Assembly (NCBI GenBank): GCA_014192625.1
Contig: BJHM01000002.1
Span: 148,353 to 212,352 of the forward strand
From: Planctomycetota bacterium
GTDB lineage: Bacteria > Planctomycetota > UBA1135 > UBA2386
Reading direction: 5' to 3'
Length of the DNA: 64,000 bases
The notes below the pieces were generated by a model that saw only the letters and a list, made by a program, of their open reading frames with translations, did no database searches and was not told the origin of the DNA. The translations under genes and the position numbers were made by a program. Positions 37,701-45,880 of this stretch are shown here, piece by piece (the first letter of the stretch is position 1; each line of letters begins with the position of its first letter).

Positions 37701-39784
37701 TAATCGTGGAGGAACCGATCCCCGCCGGGTGCTCGGTGTCGCGCGCTTCGATCCGGGGGGACTTTGAGCAAGTCGACGTACTGGCAGATCGGCTGCTGTT
37801 CTTCGTGCGCGATTCGCTCTCATCTGGCGTGTTTAGCTACGAGTTGCAGGCGCGCTTTGCCGGTAGTTATCGGGCGCTGCCGTTGCGCTGTTACTCGGCG
37901 CTGCGGCCAGAGCTGTTGGCTTCTGGGCAGGTCTCAACGTTGACCATTCATGCGCCGGGCAAAGGCGAAGTGGATCGCTACACACTGACTCCTTCAGAAC
38001 TGTTTTTCCTGGGCAAGGCTCAGGATGACGCGGCGCAAAAACTATCCGGCGAGGCGCGCCAAGCGGCGCTTGCCTTGGCGGCAGAGCACTTCGACCGGCT
38101 GCTCACGGATTGGCAGAAGCCTGATTACCAGTTGCGCGATGACGTTGCGAAGGAAGTCGTGCGCCGCATGCTGTTCCTCGCCATCGAGCGTGGCGACAGC
38201 AAGGCAGTGGTTCGATTCTTCGAGGCGGTGAAGGAGCGCTACGCCGATCTGGTGGTGCCATTTGACAAGATCCTTGTGGTCGGCAAGAGCTACCTCGATC
38301 TCGGCGAGTTTGAGTCGGCGCTGCTGGTGTTCCGCGGCACTGCGGAGGCGAGCTTCCTCAAAGATGCAGGTGTTGCGACGACGTTGGAAGGACTAGGTGA
38401 GATCAAGGCATCGGCTAACTTCCTCGACCGATTGCTGATGGCCTATCCCGACCTGCCGACGATGCGCGTGGCGCGCTACAGCATCGGCCAAAAACTTGCG
38501 GCGGTGGCGGCGGCGATGGATCCTGCATTGCCAATCGACGAGAAGGTTGGCAAGGCCGCGGATTTGCGCGCCCGTTCCCTTGCCACTTTCCGCGAGTTTT
38601 TGGTGCTGCATCCCGAAGACCCGTTGGCCGAGGAAGTGTCCTTTGCGTGGGTGACGACGCAGCTTGAGGCCAAGGATCTGAAGGCCGCGCAGGCGATCGC
38701 CGAGGCCGCGTTGCTGCGTTATCAGCAATCGCCGTTTGTTGATGAGTTGCTATACACCCTCGGCTATGCGCAGTTCGCGCTCGGCCAGCACGACCTCGCA
38801 TTTGTGCAGCTGCAGCGAGTTGCAACGGAGCAGTTTGCGACCGACAAAGGCGGTCGTGCGGAGAGCGAGAACAAGTGGAACGCGATCTATCTGCAAGGCC
38901 AGATCCACCATGCGCGCGGCGAGCCGGCGCTGGCGTTGGTTGACTACGAACGCGTGAAGGACCGATTCTCCGACGCGAGTGAAGCGTCCGACTACTTCCT
39001 GCAAAAACAGTTGTCGCTGCCAGAGGTGAGCACCTTTGCACTTTCGCAAGTGCCCAAGCTTGATCTCACGTTCCGCAATGTCGCCAAAGTGAGCCTGCAG
39101 GTGTTCCAGGTTGACTTGATGCGCTTGTATCTGCTGGAGAAGTCGCTCAATGACATTGCCGGTGTGCAATTGCATGGCATCAAGCCGCTGCTCGTCAAGG
39201 AACTGGTTCTCGGCGATGGCAGCGACTACCGCAGCAAGGTGCGGCAGATCGATTTGGAATTGAAGGAACCTGGGGCTTATCTCGCGGTGGTGCGCGGTGG
39301 CGATCAGGTTGCCAGTGGCATGTTGTTGCGCAGCGACCTGAAGATTGAGGCGCAGGAGCAGGCCGATGTTGGCCGCCTGCGCGTCAACGTCAAACAAGGC
39401 GAGGCCGTGCTTGCCGCTGCAGAAGTCAAGGTCACCGGCTCTGGCTTTGACAGCGTGCGTTCGGGCGAGACTGACCTGCGCGGCATCTATGTCGGCGACG
39501 GACTTGTTGGCAAAGCCACCGTGGTGGTCAAAAAAGACCAGCAGTATGCCTTCTTCCGCGGCACCGCCATTCACCAGCCTGAGCGCATGGCACCAAAGCC
39601 CGCAAAGACCGTGCAAGCGCAGGCTGGCAAGCAAACGGACAGCAGCAAGAAACTGCAGAACTTCGACGCGATCAACCAAAACGTGTTTAGCAACAGCCAA
39701 AACCGTGACCGTCAAGTGCAATGGCTGAACGACAACGTCAGCAAAAAGAAACAGGTTGGTGTTGAGGTCTACCGCGCAAAGTGA
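31766..39784 (+). CDS. Giant TPR / macroglobulin-like (MG2/A2M) anchored protein
   Basis: A 2672-residue envelope protein. After an N-terminal anchor (VALFCLLATSLLVLAA), residues about 30-490 are TPRs. An MG1-like entry follows (DRVFRTDEAPVFEL, about 500), then MG2 (GYLFTDRPLYQPGQR, about 700), further MG domains, a Gly/Ala/Gln-rich linker (about 1190-1345) and the A2M core (GAWLPAIVTAADG, near 1375; NTGWSVTARAVT). The helical toroid domain begins near YLPRSCMQVADTN (about 1590). No Cys-x-Glu-Gln thioester is present. Residues about 2070-2410 are TPRs again, followed by a second MG1-like block (VPKLDLTFRNVAKVSLQVF). The protein probably acts in the periplasm, but as a trap only by conformational means. 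The ATG at 31766 is preferred over an earlier TTG. Confidence 0.85.
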   Translation: MSTTRRVALFCLLATSLLVLAAVRWLGPVLAEDLLIQRQYAAAVVALEELLPAAPSADRDRILFLLGKAQLLCGRPKDAVASFGRLTTELPGSGLLSAARFQQAKALEAQGDVRGAAQVYRDCIERLIGLDRKNELAATYLGLADKAQAKEPPDHARVVLFSDLALDLGLKPEAGSMVRLHAAMALQALGKHPEAIGRMVPLTLQLDVANGKLAAMLALGRSRRATNDLAGARTVLRDLRTLAPKSPEGGDAAYEVALCYGVPAPVPSQLERAVGALQQFEQQYPEHPNAKLAQFLVAQCYRNVGRGDDAYAALQRFLATRADSGINEVALARAMLGDVLHAQNKSEAAIVAWREYLQKHPSHGEWERVQRAIVDTEYAMAFAAYVAGKTKFDTARDLFQKFERDYPLDPRNPDVLWLLGDMLRQEEKYDEARAAFARCVSKYPGRDKSSAAQFAIGEIFEQKAFDYEQALHAFRAVTFGPMQGEAANRIQRLLQKHLHLHTDRVFRTDEAPVFELTSRNIETVRVRIYRLDLQDYFRATQTVGDVSRLDIEVIAPDQITDSAVKDYVRYRETKREVALPFREPGAYIIKVDDRELEATTLVLISDLALIAKSSRHEFFVFTQNCKENRPEAGVKVLLSDGQKVIAEGLTGSDGAYRFRGDDLKNRDQLSVFAIAAGGSCASSIDLSGMGYSVGLLQKGYLFTDRPLYQPGQRVQWKGIVREVKDFVYQLPQAQGYRVQLWSPSGRVLLQQKVAFTAFGSFASECDLPTEAEPGEWRIGVDVEGRTEPVAQCTFLVGKYERPRLSLRAELSEPVVYRGEEIRGRFLASWFYGEPAAGKEVRYRLSLPEGGTIERTGVTNAAGELEFVFPTTEFAEEALAPLTAELVAESVTTSVVVPIVTTEFTPVLKASRSVYLAKETFEILVQLTDPSGKPLLRELTLTLAKLEQGKARGELVEREVARKPAATDKGGKAKVSFAADVGGQYRVRAFCADRFGNPVSGEMLLTISGDDDQTRLRLLSDRSTYQVGETATLKVMNRAGKKLALLTWQGDGILSYETRLLPAGESLLELAVRAEHAPNFALGIAMIDGNRLHTQDCPFRVLRDLHIELKVPAAAKPGASIEVFITARDSQGKPVVAEVALLIVDQSLLAQSGDNAPSIGGFFYGDVRETNFRTSSSCTWAYDAKSRRVNAALLAEERQRLGDTTRDGDSNAPDESARQLGRDAPRPQAAAPVIGNAGGMPAASSPQSLPAIAGLQGGGSDGAAGRFGLQQQAGEPANEFAKPDANVALIRNQLNLHDGLGAGSNLGEQEQTIEFRRNLGLAETITANDGKDGSLPNGSLKFARRFASADQSEKAGYLNQHGAFSDSAELFFDAGAAALLRVDFRETGAWLPAIVTAADGQGVAKVTMPQLNTGWSVTARAVTADTSVGEAFGSLQTQQDLQVDIVSPRVLTEGDTTEITVRVHNLTTAALDGKVLLRMPAVATQQDQTALVKLNAHGEGAASFPLTAHTEPVEIEASVIAGAHSDRMKVVLPVLPFGAEVVDGRSGSTRDQATFELGLAEERDYSALRMMVELGPDPGRDLVSAALGTGYLPRSCMQVADTNLARSSKGLGALVVLDHLERCSLGTKADHARLLGTAQGLLQTLLASQLTDGSVAWVGNKLPDLRSTCQFVRFLAAARRRGLLLVEEPQSRAVEWLLQGLSKAGAEQRADMLWALASADRARFEVLNSTHRARIGLSVDGLARLALAWHEVKRPELALEVIDSLRSVLPQAVTGNTTNETLALAARALLLTDKRDALGTKLLSQVEQLRRGSSYGTSEATTAALQLLALARGSDAGPVRATEVVVLVNGEKLATQPRTAGATETSFVVPVEWLKPRGNKVQISVAGGGEAFYSVSLIGFARGFRDADRNTGLINVERSYRATPRRFGDQIVPSGFDVIVGKNIPTFVNTITQLQAGESAMVQISFAVRLDADKARMLPLIVEEPIPAGCSVSRASIRGDFEQVDVLADRLLFFVRDSLSSGVFSYELQARFAGSYRALPLRCYSALRPELLASGQVSTLTIHAPGKGEVDRYTLTPSELFFLGKAQDDAAQKLSGEARQAALALAAEHFDRLLTDWQKPDYQLRDDVAKEVVRRMLFLAIERGDSKAVVRFFEAVKERYADLVVPFDKILVVGKSYLDLGEFESALLVFRGTAEASFLKDAGVATTLEGLGEIKASANFLDRLLMAYPDLPTMRVARYSIGQKLAAVAAAMDPALPIDEKVGKAADLRARSLATFREFLVLHPEDPLAEEVSFAWVTTQLEAKDLKAAQAIAEAALLRYQQSPFVDELLYTLGYAQFALGQHDLAFVQLQRVATEQFATDKGGRAESENKWNAIYLQGQIHHARGEPALALVDYERVKDRFSDASEASDYFLQKQLSLPEVSTFALSQVPKLDLTFRNVAKVSLQVFQVDLMRLYLLEKSLNDIAGVQLHGIKPLLVKELVLGDGSDYRSKVRQIDLELKEPGAYLAVVRGGDQVASGMLLRSDLKIEAQEQADVGRLRVNVKQGEAVLAAAEVKVTGSGFDSVRSGETDLRGIYVGDGLVGKATVVVKKDQQYAFFRGTAIHQPERMAPKPAKTVQAQAGKQTDSSKKLQNFDAINQNVFSNSQNRDRQVQWLNDNVSKKKQVGVEVYRAK

Positions 39785-39788
39785 TCTT

Positions 39789-39852
39789 GCGCGGTGTCAC
39801 TAAGGCGCGGTGTCACTGCTAGCAGCTATGGCTAGCAGCTATGGCTAGCAGG
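39789..39852. repeat. Two short tandem repeat families between convergent genes
   Basis: GCGCGGTGTCACT occurs at 39789-39801 and 39805-39817. Directly after it, GCTAGCAGCTATG occurs at 39818-39830 and 39831-39843, with a partial third copy to 39852. The array fills the 76-base spacer between the giant protein and gnd. Confidence 0.8.
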
Positions 39853-39860
39853 CGCGGCGA

Positions 39861-41279
39861 CTATTGACTGCGCCACTCGTGGTGGAAGAACACGCCCGCC
39901 GGCTGGTCGGTGCGCTCAAAGGTGTGCGCGCCAAACAGGTCGCGCTGGGCCTGCGTGAGGTTTTGCGGCAGGCGTGCCCTTCGGAACGAGTCGAAGTAGC
40001 TGAGGCTGCCGCCCATCGCGAGCACTGGCACGCCGTGTTCGGCCGCCAGGGACACTACGCGGCGCCACTTCGCCTGATTTTGCACAAGGAAACCGCCGAG
40101 CTCGGGGTCGAGCAGCAAGCTTTTCAGCTGCTTCTGCTTGCCGTAGGCCGTTTGGATGCTGGTCAGGAAGCGCGCGCGAATGATGCAGCCGCCCTTCCAA
40201 ATGCGAGCAATCTCAGACATGTCGAGTTGCCACTTCTTCTCTGCGTCGGCGGCGGCGAGCAGGTCAAGACCCTGCGCGTAGCTGCAGATCTTGCTGCAAT
40301 AGAGCGCGTCGCGGATCGCTTCGATGAGCGCTGGGTCTGTTGCCTGCTTGGTGCCGGGGCCGGTCAGCGTCTTGCTCGCTGCCATGCGTTGATCCTTCTG
40401 CGATGACAGGCAGCGCGCCTCAACAGCAGCGTGCATCGTTGGCACCGCCACGCCGTAGCGCAGCGCCAGTTCGCTAGTCCACCTGCCGGTGCCTTTTTGC
40501 CCAGCCTTGTCGAGGATCATTTCGACCAGCGGTTGCTTCGTATCTGGATCTTGCTCGCGCAGGATGCGGGCGGTGATCTCGATCAGGAATGATTCGAGAA
40601 AGCCGCGGTTCCATTGGTCAAACGTTTTCGCCATCGCGTCGTGCGACATGCCGAGCACGTTCTGCATCAGGTCAAAACACTCGGCGATCAACTGCATGTC
40701 GCCGTATTCGATGCCGTTGTGGACCATCTTGACGAAGTGGCCTGCAGCACCGGGACCGATGTGCGTCACGCATGGGCCGTCCGCAACCTGAGCTGCGATT
40801 TTGCGCAGGATCGGCGCGAGTTCGTCGTAGGCGCTGGCCTCGCCGCCCGGCATCAGGCTCGGGCCCCAGAGGGCGCCTTCTTCGCCGCCCGACACGCCCA
40901 TGCCGACGAAGCGGAAGCCTTGCTTTTGCAAAGCCAGACTCCGGCGCTCAGTGTCGTCGGGGTGGCTGTTGCCAGCGTCGATGATCATGTCGCCCGCCTC
41001 CAGCAACGGCAGGAACAGTGCGATCGTGTCGTCCACGGGCTGGCCTGCTTTCACCAAAAGCAGCACGCGCCGCGGCCGCGCCAACTCGCGCACGACATCC
41101 TGCGGGGTTTTGGCCGCAATCATCTGCCACCCTTTTTCGGCGCGGGCCATGGTGGCCTCGGTTTTGTCGAATGAGCGGTTGTAGACCACGATTCGAAAGC
41201 CATTGCGGGCGATGTTCAGGGCAAGATTTTGCCCCATTGTAGCGAGACCAACGATACAGATTTGAGCGGTGCCTGACAT
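39861..41279 (-). CDS. gnd: 6-phosphogluconate dehydrogenase, decarboxylating
   Basis: A 472-residue NADP-dependent enzyme of the oxidative pentose phosphate pathway that converts 6-phosphogluconate to ribulose 5-phosphate. Visible are the Rossmann start (VGLATMGQNLALN), VKAGQPVDD, DAGNS, GVSGGEEGA, the catalytic Lys in HFVKMVHNGIEYGD, QKGTGRWTS, and the C-terminal ERTDQPAGVFFHHEWR that closes the partner's active site. Length is that of the long (E. coli-like) form. It stands alone, convergent with the giant protein gene. Confidence 0.97.
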   Translation of the reverse strand: MSGTAQICIVGLATMGQNLALNIARNGFRIVVYNRSFDKTEATMARAEKGWQMIAAKTPQDVVRELARPRRVLLLVKAGQPVDDTIALFLPLLEAGDMIIDAGNSHPDDTERRSLALQKQGFRFVGMGVSGGEEGALWGPSLMPGGEASAYDELAPILRKIAAQVADGPCVTHIGPGAAGHFVKMVHNGIEYGDMQLIAECFDLMQNVLGMSHDAMAKTFDQWNRGFLESFLIEITARILREQDPDTKQPLVEMILDKAGQKGTGRWTSELALRYGVAVPTMHAAVEARCLSSQKDQRMAASKTLTGPGTKQATDPALIEAIRDALYCSKICSYAQGLDLLAAADAEKKWQLDMSEIARIWKGGCIIRARFLTSIQTAYGKQKQLKSLLLDPELGGFLVQNQAKWRRVVSLAAEHGVPVLAMGGSLSYFDSFRRARLPQNLTQAQRDLFGAHTFERTDQPAGVFFHHEWRSQ

Positions 41280-41345
41280 CGATTGTTGTTAGGCGCAAAA
41301 CTCTAGCATCGCGGCAAGGCGGAACGAAGCGTGGCGCGCGCAGCT

Positions 41346-42557
41346 TCAGTTCTTCTTCGTCGGTGCCTTTGGCGTGGTCGCCGCTGGTGGCAGTTCTGCG
41401 GCTTGCTGGATCTGTGCGAGAAAGGCCGGCCAGCTACGCGGGTCAGGGCCAGGGTCTGCCTTGGCGATCCGCTGCAATGCGCTCTGGAACGCGCGCACAA
41501 TCCGCACCTGCTGTTCAAACACACCAAATGCCGTGACATCCAGCACCATGCCGCTCTGCAACACATCAACCTGCGGGTCGGCGATGATGCTTGCCTGTGC
41601 GACCTCGACGTCGAAATCGCGAACGTAGGCGCGCTGCTCCAGGATCGCGATATTGGCGCGCACGCCGTCGCTAGCCACTGCCAGTGCCTTGTCCGCGTTG
41701 GGACCGGCTTTGACCAGAAGTATCATTGCCGCGGGATCGCCCAGGTTTGCGAACGCCTCGGCGGTGCGAACGCGCACTTCGGCAGAACCGTGCAGCAAGC
41801 CAGGTGCGAGATACAAAACTGCGCCCCCGATGCGGCCTGCGTCGCGCGCCGTGCGGATTGCTTCTGCGCGCACCAAACCGTTTGGATCGAGGATCGCCGT
41901 GCGCCACACAAAACTGTCGGCGCCGGTGGCGTTGCGCAGTAGCAACGCGTCCAGCGCCAGTAGCCTTCGGCCCGCGTCATTGTTGCGACGGGCTTCGATC
42001 CGCAGGTCTTTCTCTGCCTCGGGTTCGCGGTGCAATAGTTCGAGCAGTGCTAGGCGCTTGCCCTTGGCCGCGTCGGCGCGCTGGTCGAGTTGTTGCAGTA
42101 ACTCATGCACGCGCACCGTGGTCTTTGCCGCGCGGAACTTGCGCGGCAGCAACTCGGGTTCCAGTTGCGCAAGAAAGTCGTTTTGGGAGGCGCGCTGTGC
42201 GTTCGGTTCGCCGGTGGCTGGCATTTCTGCCAGCAGGCCCAAGTGCTGCCACAGTTCGTCAATAAGGCCGTAGGCTCTTGCCTGCATCGCCAGTTGTAGG
42301 TGGGCAAACTGGGTCGTGCCTGCGCGGGAGGCCAGCGCTTTTAGTGTCTGTTGAAGGTCGGCCGTAGTGCGACGCGACTCGACCTCGTTGAGCGAGACGC
42401 GCACCACACCGTCCCGCGTTGCAATCTCAAGCGTGTTGCCCTGCGCGGTAACGGACCCGACTAGGACGCGACCATCCTTCAGCCGCAGCTCGTCGGCGCA
42501 AAGCGGGGAAAGGAATGCCGTGAGGCAGGCGACCAACAGCGTTCGGGTTGACTTCAT
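41346..42557 (-). CDS. Exported HEAT-like protein of unknown function
   Basis: A 403-residue protein with signal peptide (TLLVACLTAFLSPLCA), a small beta motif (LRLKDGRVLVGSVTAQ, TRDGVVRVSLNEV) and a long helical part containing HEAT-like turns (NGLVRAEAIRTARDAG, SAEVRVRTAEAFANLGD). A Pro/Ala/Lys tail ends it. The ATG at 42557 was chosen since the longer frame runs into the divergent neighbour. Planctomycete genomes contain many such proteins; no role is known to me. It is 66 bases from gnd and may follow it in one transcript. Confidence 0.65.
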   Translation of the reverse strand: MKSTRTLLVACLTAFLSPLCADELRLKDGRVLVGSVTAQGNTLEIATRDGVVRVSLNEVESRRTTADLQQTLKALASRAGTTQFAHLQLAMQARAYGLIDELWQHLGLLAEMPATGEPNAQRASQNDFLAQLEPELLPRKFRAAKTTVRVHELLQQLDQRADAAKGKRLALLELLHREPEAEKDLRIEARRNNDAGRRLLALDALLLRNATGADSFVWRTAILDPNGLVRAEAIRTARDAGRIGGAVLYLAPGLLHGSAEVRVRTAEAFANLGDPAAMILLVKAGPNADKALAVASDGVRANIAILEQRAYVRDFDVEVAQASIIADPQVDVLQSGMVLDVTAFGVFEQQVRIVRAFQSALQRIAKADPGPDPRSWPAFLAQIQQAAELPPAATTPKAPTKKN

Positions 42558-42650
42558 TTTGATGGCACGCGGCTTGAAAGGAGTGCTTGCAGTGCGATGC
42601 GCCAACCTTCGGATAGCATCCGCTGCTCCACACCTCTGCCGCCGGCCAGC

Positions 42651-43592
42651 ATGAACCGTACCGCATACACCCGCCCGCTTCTCAGCCTCCTTTTGATCGC
42701 TGCTGCCATCGCGCAGGAGCCGTTGCCTAAAGATGTGGCCAAGCCCAAAGCCGGTGTCATGGAGGAGGTTGTGCAGGCGATTCGTGCGGCTGAGGCAAAA
42801 GCGCTGCAGGTGCGATTGGAAATAATGACCGAAGGCACCTTGCCTGGTGACCTCAGCTTCAAGACCAAGGGGTCGATGCGTGTCCTGCGAACAGAACAGG
42901 GTGCGCTTGTGGCGGCGCATGTGGTGCTTGATTGCACGTTCGCTGGCGGCATCCAAAGTCGAATGGAGTCGGTCAAGACGCCGCTTGGCATGTGGACCTT
43001 TGAGCAGAACCCGACGCTTGGCGAAGTCTGGCTGCACTATGACCGGGACCTGATGCGGGATCTTGAATGGGCGGGCTTAGTGTTGCAGCGCAGCGACCTG
43101 CCGGGCAGCAAAGATGCGCGCGTCTCGGCACCGCTCGGCAGTGAGATTGTCGCGGACCTGGCGCAGCACTACGAACTCGCGGTCATGCGCTCGCGCGAGC
43201 GCGCCGGCGAGGAGGGGACCTGGTATGGCGGTGATCGCAAGCCGCAACAGGGGCAGGGAGACGATGCCGATCTGCCGGTCGCGGACCATGTGGAATTGTT
43301 TTTGCGCAAGCAAGACACCGCCTTGCTCGAAGTCACCTACCTTGCCAATGGCAAGCCGATCCAACGGATCAAGGTGCTCCAGTGCGTGCTGCACGAGGCG
43401 ATGCCGCTCGACTCGTTTGCGCTCGACTCACGCGGCATTAAGCCGAAGGACGTCCGCGAGTATCCGCCTGAGTGGGAGCAGTTGCAGCAGGTGCTGCAGA
43501 GTGCGAAGGAAAAGGCGGGTGGCAAGTTGCCGCCGAGCGAGCAGCAGAAAGCAGTGCCAAAGACGAGCGAGGCGAAGGACGGCGGGAAGTAG
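42651..43592 (+). CDS. Exported protein with possible LolA-like fold
   Basis: A 313-residue protein with signal peptide (PLLSLLLIAAAIAQ) and a following curved-beta-sheet style region (LEIMTEGTLPGDLSFKTKGSMRVLRTEQG) reminiscent of LolA/outer-membrane-lipoprotein-sorting proteins, then a Lys/Pro/Gln-rich tail. ATG at 42651 begins the signal peptide. It is divergent from the HEAT-like gene with 93 bases between. The LolA resemblance is weak and by eye only. Confidence 0.6.
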   Translation: MNRTAYTRPLLSLLLIAAAIAQEPLPKDVAKPKAGVMEEVVQAIRAAEAKALQVRLEIMTEGTLPGDLSFKTKGSMRVLRTEQGALVAAHVVLDCTFAGGIQSRMESVKTPLGMWTFEQNPTLGEVWLHYDRDLMRDLEWAGLVLQRSDLPGSKDARVSAPLGSEIVADLAQHYELAVMRSRERAGEEGTWYGGDRKPQQGQGDDADLPVADHVELFLRKQDTALLEVTYLANGKPIQRIKVLQCVLHEAMPLDSFALDSRGIKPKDVREYPPEWEQLQQVLQSAKEKAGGKLPPSEQQKAVPKTSEAKDGGK

Positions 43593-43661
43593 GAGCGGGT
43601 CGATAAAAAACGTCAGCGACTGGCAGCTGCGCAAAGTGCGCCAAGCAAAAGTCGTGCGCTG

Positions 43662-43721
43662 CTCTGCGCAACAGGATTCTGCGATGCGCAACAAGACTCT
43701 GCTCTGCGCAACAGGACTATT
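43662..43721. repeat. Three tandem 20-bp repeats between convergent genes
   Basis: Three 20-base units (43662-43681, 43682-43701, 43702-43721) share the core TGCGCAACA followed by an R-GA-T tail; the first and third start CTCTGCGCAACAGGA. They lie in the 191-base spacer between the LolA-like gene and prfC. Confidence 0.8.
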
Positions 43722-43783
43722 GCCGAGGGCGATCGTTGGGCGAAGGAACTTGGCGGCGGCTTTGCGCCTGATGCCGCCGACAG

Positions 43784-45367
43784 CTAACCCTCTTCTTCGG
43801 CAGGCGGGTGATCTAGTAGCGACAGGTCCTTGTAGCGGGACTTTGCGTAGTCGATCTCGAAGTCGGAGTGGAACAGTGCGACGAACCGACCGGCTTCGTC
43901 TTTCACGACCATCGGCAAGATCTCGAGCAGTTCTTCCGTGACGTTCTCGATCCAGCGCGCGCGCGTCCAGGCCCTGCGTTCCATGCGCAGTTCCACGTTG
44001 TATTCGTTCTCAAGGCGCCACTGAAACACCTCGAGCTGCAACTCGCCGATAACACCAAGGACCGCTTCGCGCGCGCCTACGCGCGGCCAAAACGTCTGCA
44101 CGACGCCCTCTTCGCCAAGCTGGGCCAGGCCCTTGCCGAAGCTTTTTGCCATCGACGGTTCTTTGGGTGCAACCTGGGCAAAGATCTCCGGCGCAAACCG
44201 CGGGAAGTTGCGCACCTCGAAGGTTGGGCCGCTGCTGAGCACATCGCCGACGCGGAACAGGCCCGGGTTGATGAGGCCGATCACGTCGCCTGGAAATGCT
44301 TCTTCGATCGACACGCGCTCCTGACCGAAAAATCGGTGCGGGTGCGACAGGCGCACGTCGCGGCCAATCCGCAGATGTTTGGCCGCCATGCCGCGCTCAA
44401 AGCGGCCCGAGGTCACACGCAAGAACGCGATGCGGTCACGGTGCATCTTGTCCATGTTTGCCGCGACCTTGTAGACGAAGCCGCTGAAGAACTGCGAATC
44501 GGGTGCGACCTCGCCGTTAATCGTCGGTAGCGGGCCGGGTGCTGGCGCGATCTCAAGAAAGCGTTGCAGGATGTTTTCGACGCCGAAGTTGGTCAGCGCG
44601 CTGCAGAAAAACATCGGCGATTGCTGCTGTGCCAGAAACTTTGCCATCGAGAACGGCTCGACGCAGGTTTCGACCATCGCTAGGTCTTCAAGCAGTTGAA
44701 GGTGCGCCTTCTCACCGAGCATATTGGTGAGCAAGGGGTCTTCGGGGCCGGCAGTCTGCATGGTGGCGCGCGTCGCGTTGTGCGCCGTGCGCTCAAACAG
44801 GAAGACCTCTTTGTCGCGCAGTGAGTAGACGCCGCGGAAGCCCTCGCCCGAGCCAATGGGCCAGGTTGCGGGCACGATCGTGATGCCGAGGATCTTCTCG
44901 ACTTCGTCGATCAGGTCGATTGGTGCGCGCGCCGGCCGATCCATCTTGTTGACCACGGTGACGATCGGGATGCCTCGGTCACGACAGACCTTGAACAGCT
45001 TTTTGGTCTGTGGCTCTACACCCTTGGCCGCGTCAATCAGCATCAGCGCCGCGTCGGCGGCGACCAGGGTGCGATAGGTGTCCTCGCTGAAGTCCTGATG
45101 GCCTGGCGTGTCGAGTAGGTTTACGCAGTGACCCTGATACTCAAACTGGAGCGCCGACGACGTGATCGAAATCCCGCGTTTTTTCTCCAACTCCATCCAG
45201 TCCGAAGTCGCATGCGCGCCGCCCCTGCGCGCCTTGACCGAGCCGGCTTCACGGATCGCGCCGCCGTAGAGCAGCAACTTCTCGGTCAGCGTTGTCTTGC
45301 CAGCGTCTGGGTGGCTGATGATCGCAAACGTGCGCCGGCGCGCGATCTCACTCTGAATGTCTGCCAT
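43784..45367 (-). CDS. prfC: Peptide chain release factor 3
   Basis: A 527-residue translational GTPase that recycles RF1/RF2 from the ribosome. G1 is HPDAGKTTLTEK, the RF3-type switch region is DWMELEKKRGISIT, G3 is DTPGHQDF and G4 is NKMDR. Domains II and III follow at full length to a conserved end with PLxMVVKDE-like PMVVKDEAGR. ATG at 45367. The gene stands at the left edge of the mosaic region and appears intact. Confidence 0.97.
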   Translation of the reverse strand: MADIQSEIARRRTFAIISHPDAGKTTLTEKLLLYGGAIREAGSVKARRGGAHATSDWMELEKKRGISITSSALQFEYQGHCVNLLDTPGHQDFSEDTYRTLVAADAALMLIDAAKGVEPQTKKLFKVCRDRGIPIVTVVNKMDRPARAPIDLIDEVEKILGITIVPATWPIGSGEGFRGVYSLRDKEVFLFERTAHNATRATMQTAGPEDPLLTNMLGEKAHLQLLEDLAMVETCVEPFSMAKFLAQQQSPMFFCSALTNFGVENILQRFLEIAPAPGPLPTINGEVAPDSQFFSGFVYKVAANMDKMHRDRIAFLRVTSGRFERGMAAKHLRIGRDVRLSHPHRFFGQERVSIEEAFPGDVIGLINPGLFRVGDVLSSGPTFEVRNFPRFAPEIFAQVAPKEPSMAKSFGKGLAQLGEEGVVQTFWPRVGAREAVLGVIGELQLEVFQWRLENEYNVELRMERRAWTRARWIENVTEELLEILPMVVKDEAGRFVALFHSDFEIDYAKSRYKDLSLLDHPPAEEEG

Positions 45368-45880
45368 CGGGGGGGGACAGAGTAGCGATGCGGTTGGCGA
45401 ATGCGAACGGGCGGCTTTGGCAGTGCGGGCAATGGCTGCGGTGTTGCGGCATGAATGGCGAGCCTTTCACTAAGCAAGCCTCGTGCCCGCGCAGGGCATT
45501 GCGTGCTGAAGACGGTGGTGCTTTTCGCGCCCCGTCGCTTGCGATCGCTGCCCTCTCATCGCGGGCCTCGTGCTGACGCGCTTGGCCTCGTGGGGTTGAG
45601 GCTGTTAGTGATGGATATGAAGTGAGTGATGGCATCACGATGGTCGAGGGAAGAAGAAAGAGGAGAAAGAGGAGAAAGAGGAATTGCGAATGCGTAAGAG
45701 GGAGAAAGGGTAGCGGATTACTCGGAAGCCCTCCCGACACTGAAACCGTCGTCGTTGGTCGGCTAGGGCACGTCAGCTATGATCTAAGCACTGACCAGGA
45801 AGTCGGGATTCCACGGAACCGCGGTGTGATCCGGTGCGCAGCCCCTGCATGGGGCCATCGTGTGCAGGTCGGCAGCGGCG
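45368..45880. other. Gene-free transition region upstream of prfC
   Basis: About 510 bases without a convincing gene. It must contain the prfC promoter on the minus strand. At 45657-45681 a purine-only tandem (AAAGAGGAG, 2.8 copies) sits inside a longer purine tract (45651-45682). The base pattern changes here from backbone style to the mosaic region. Confidence 0.5.
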
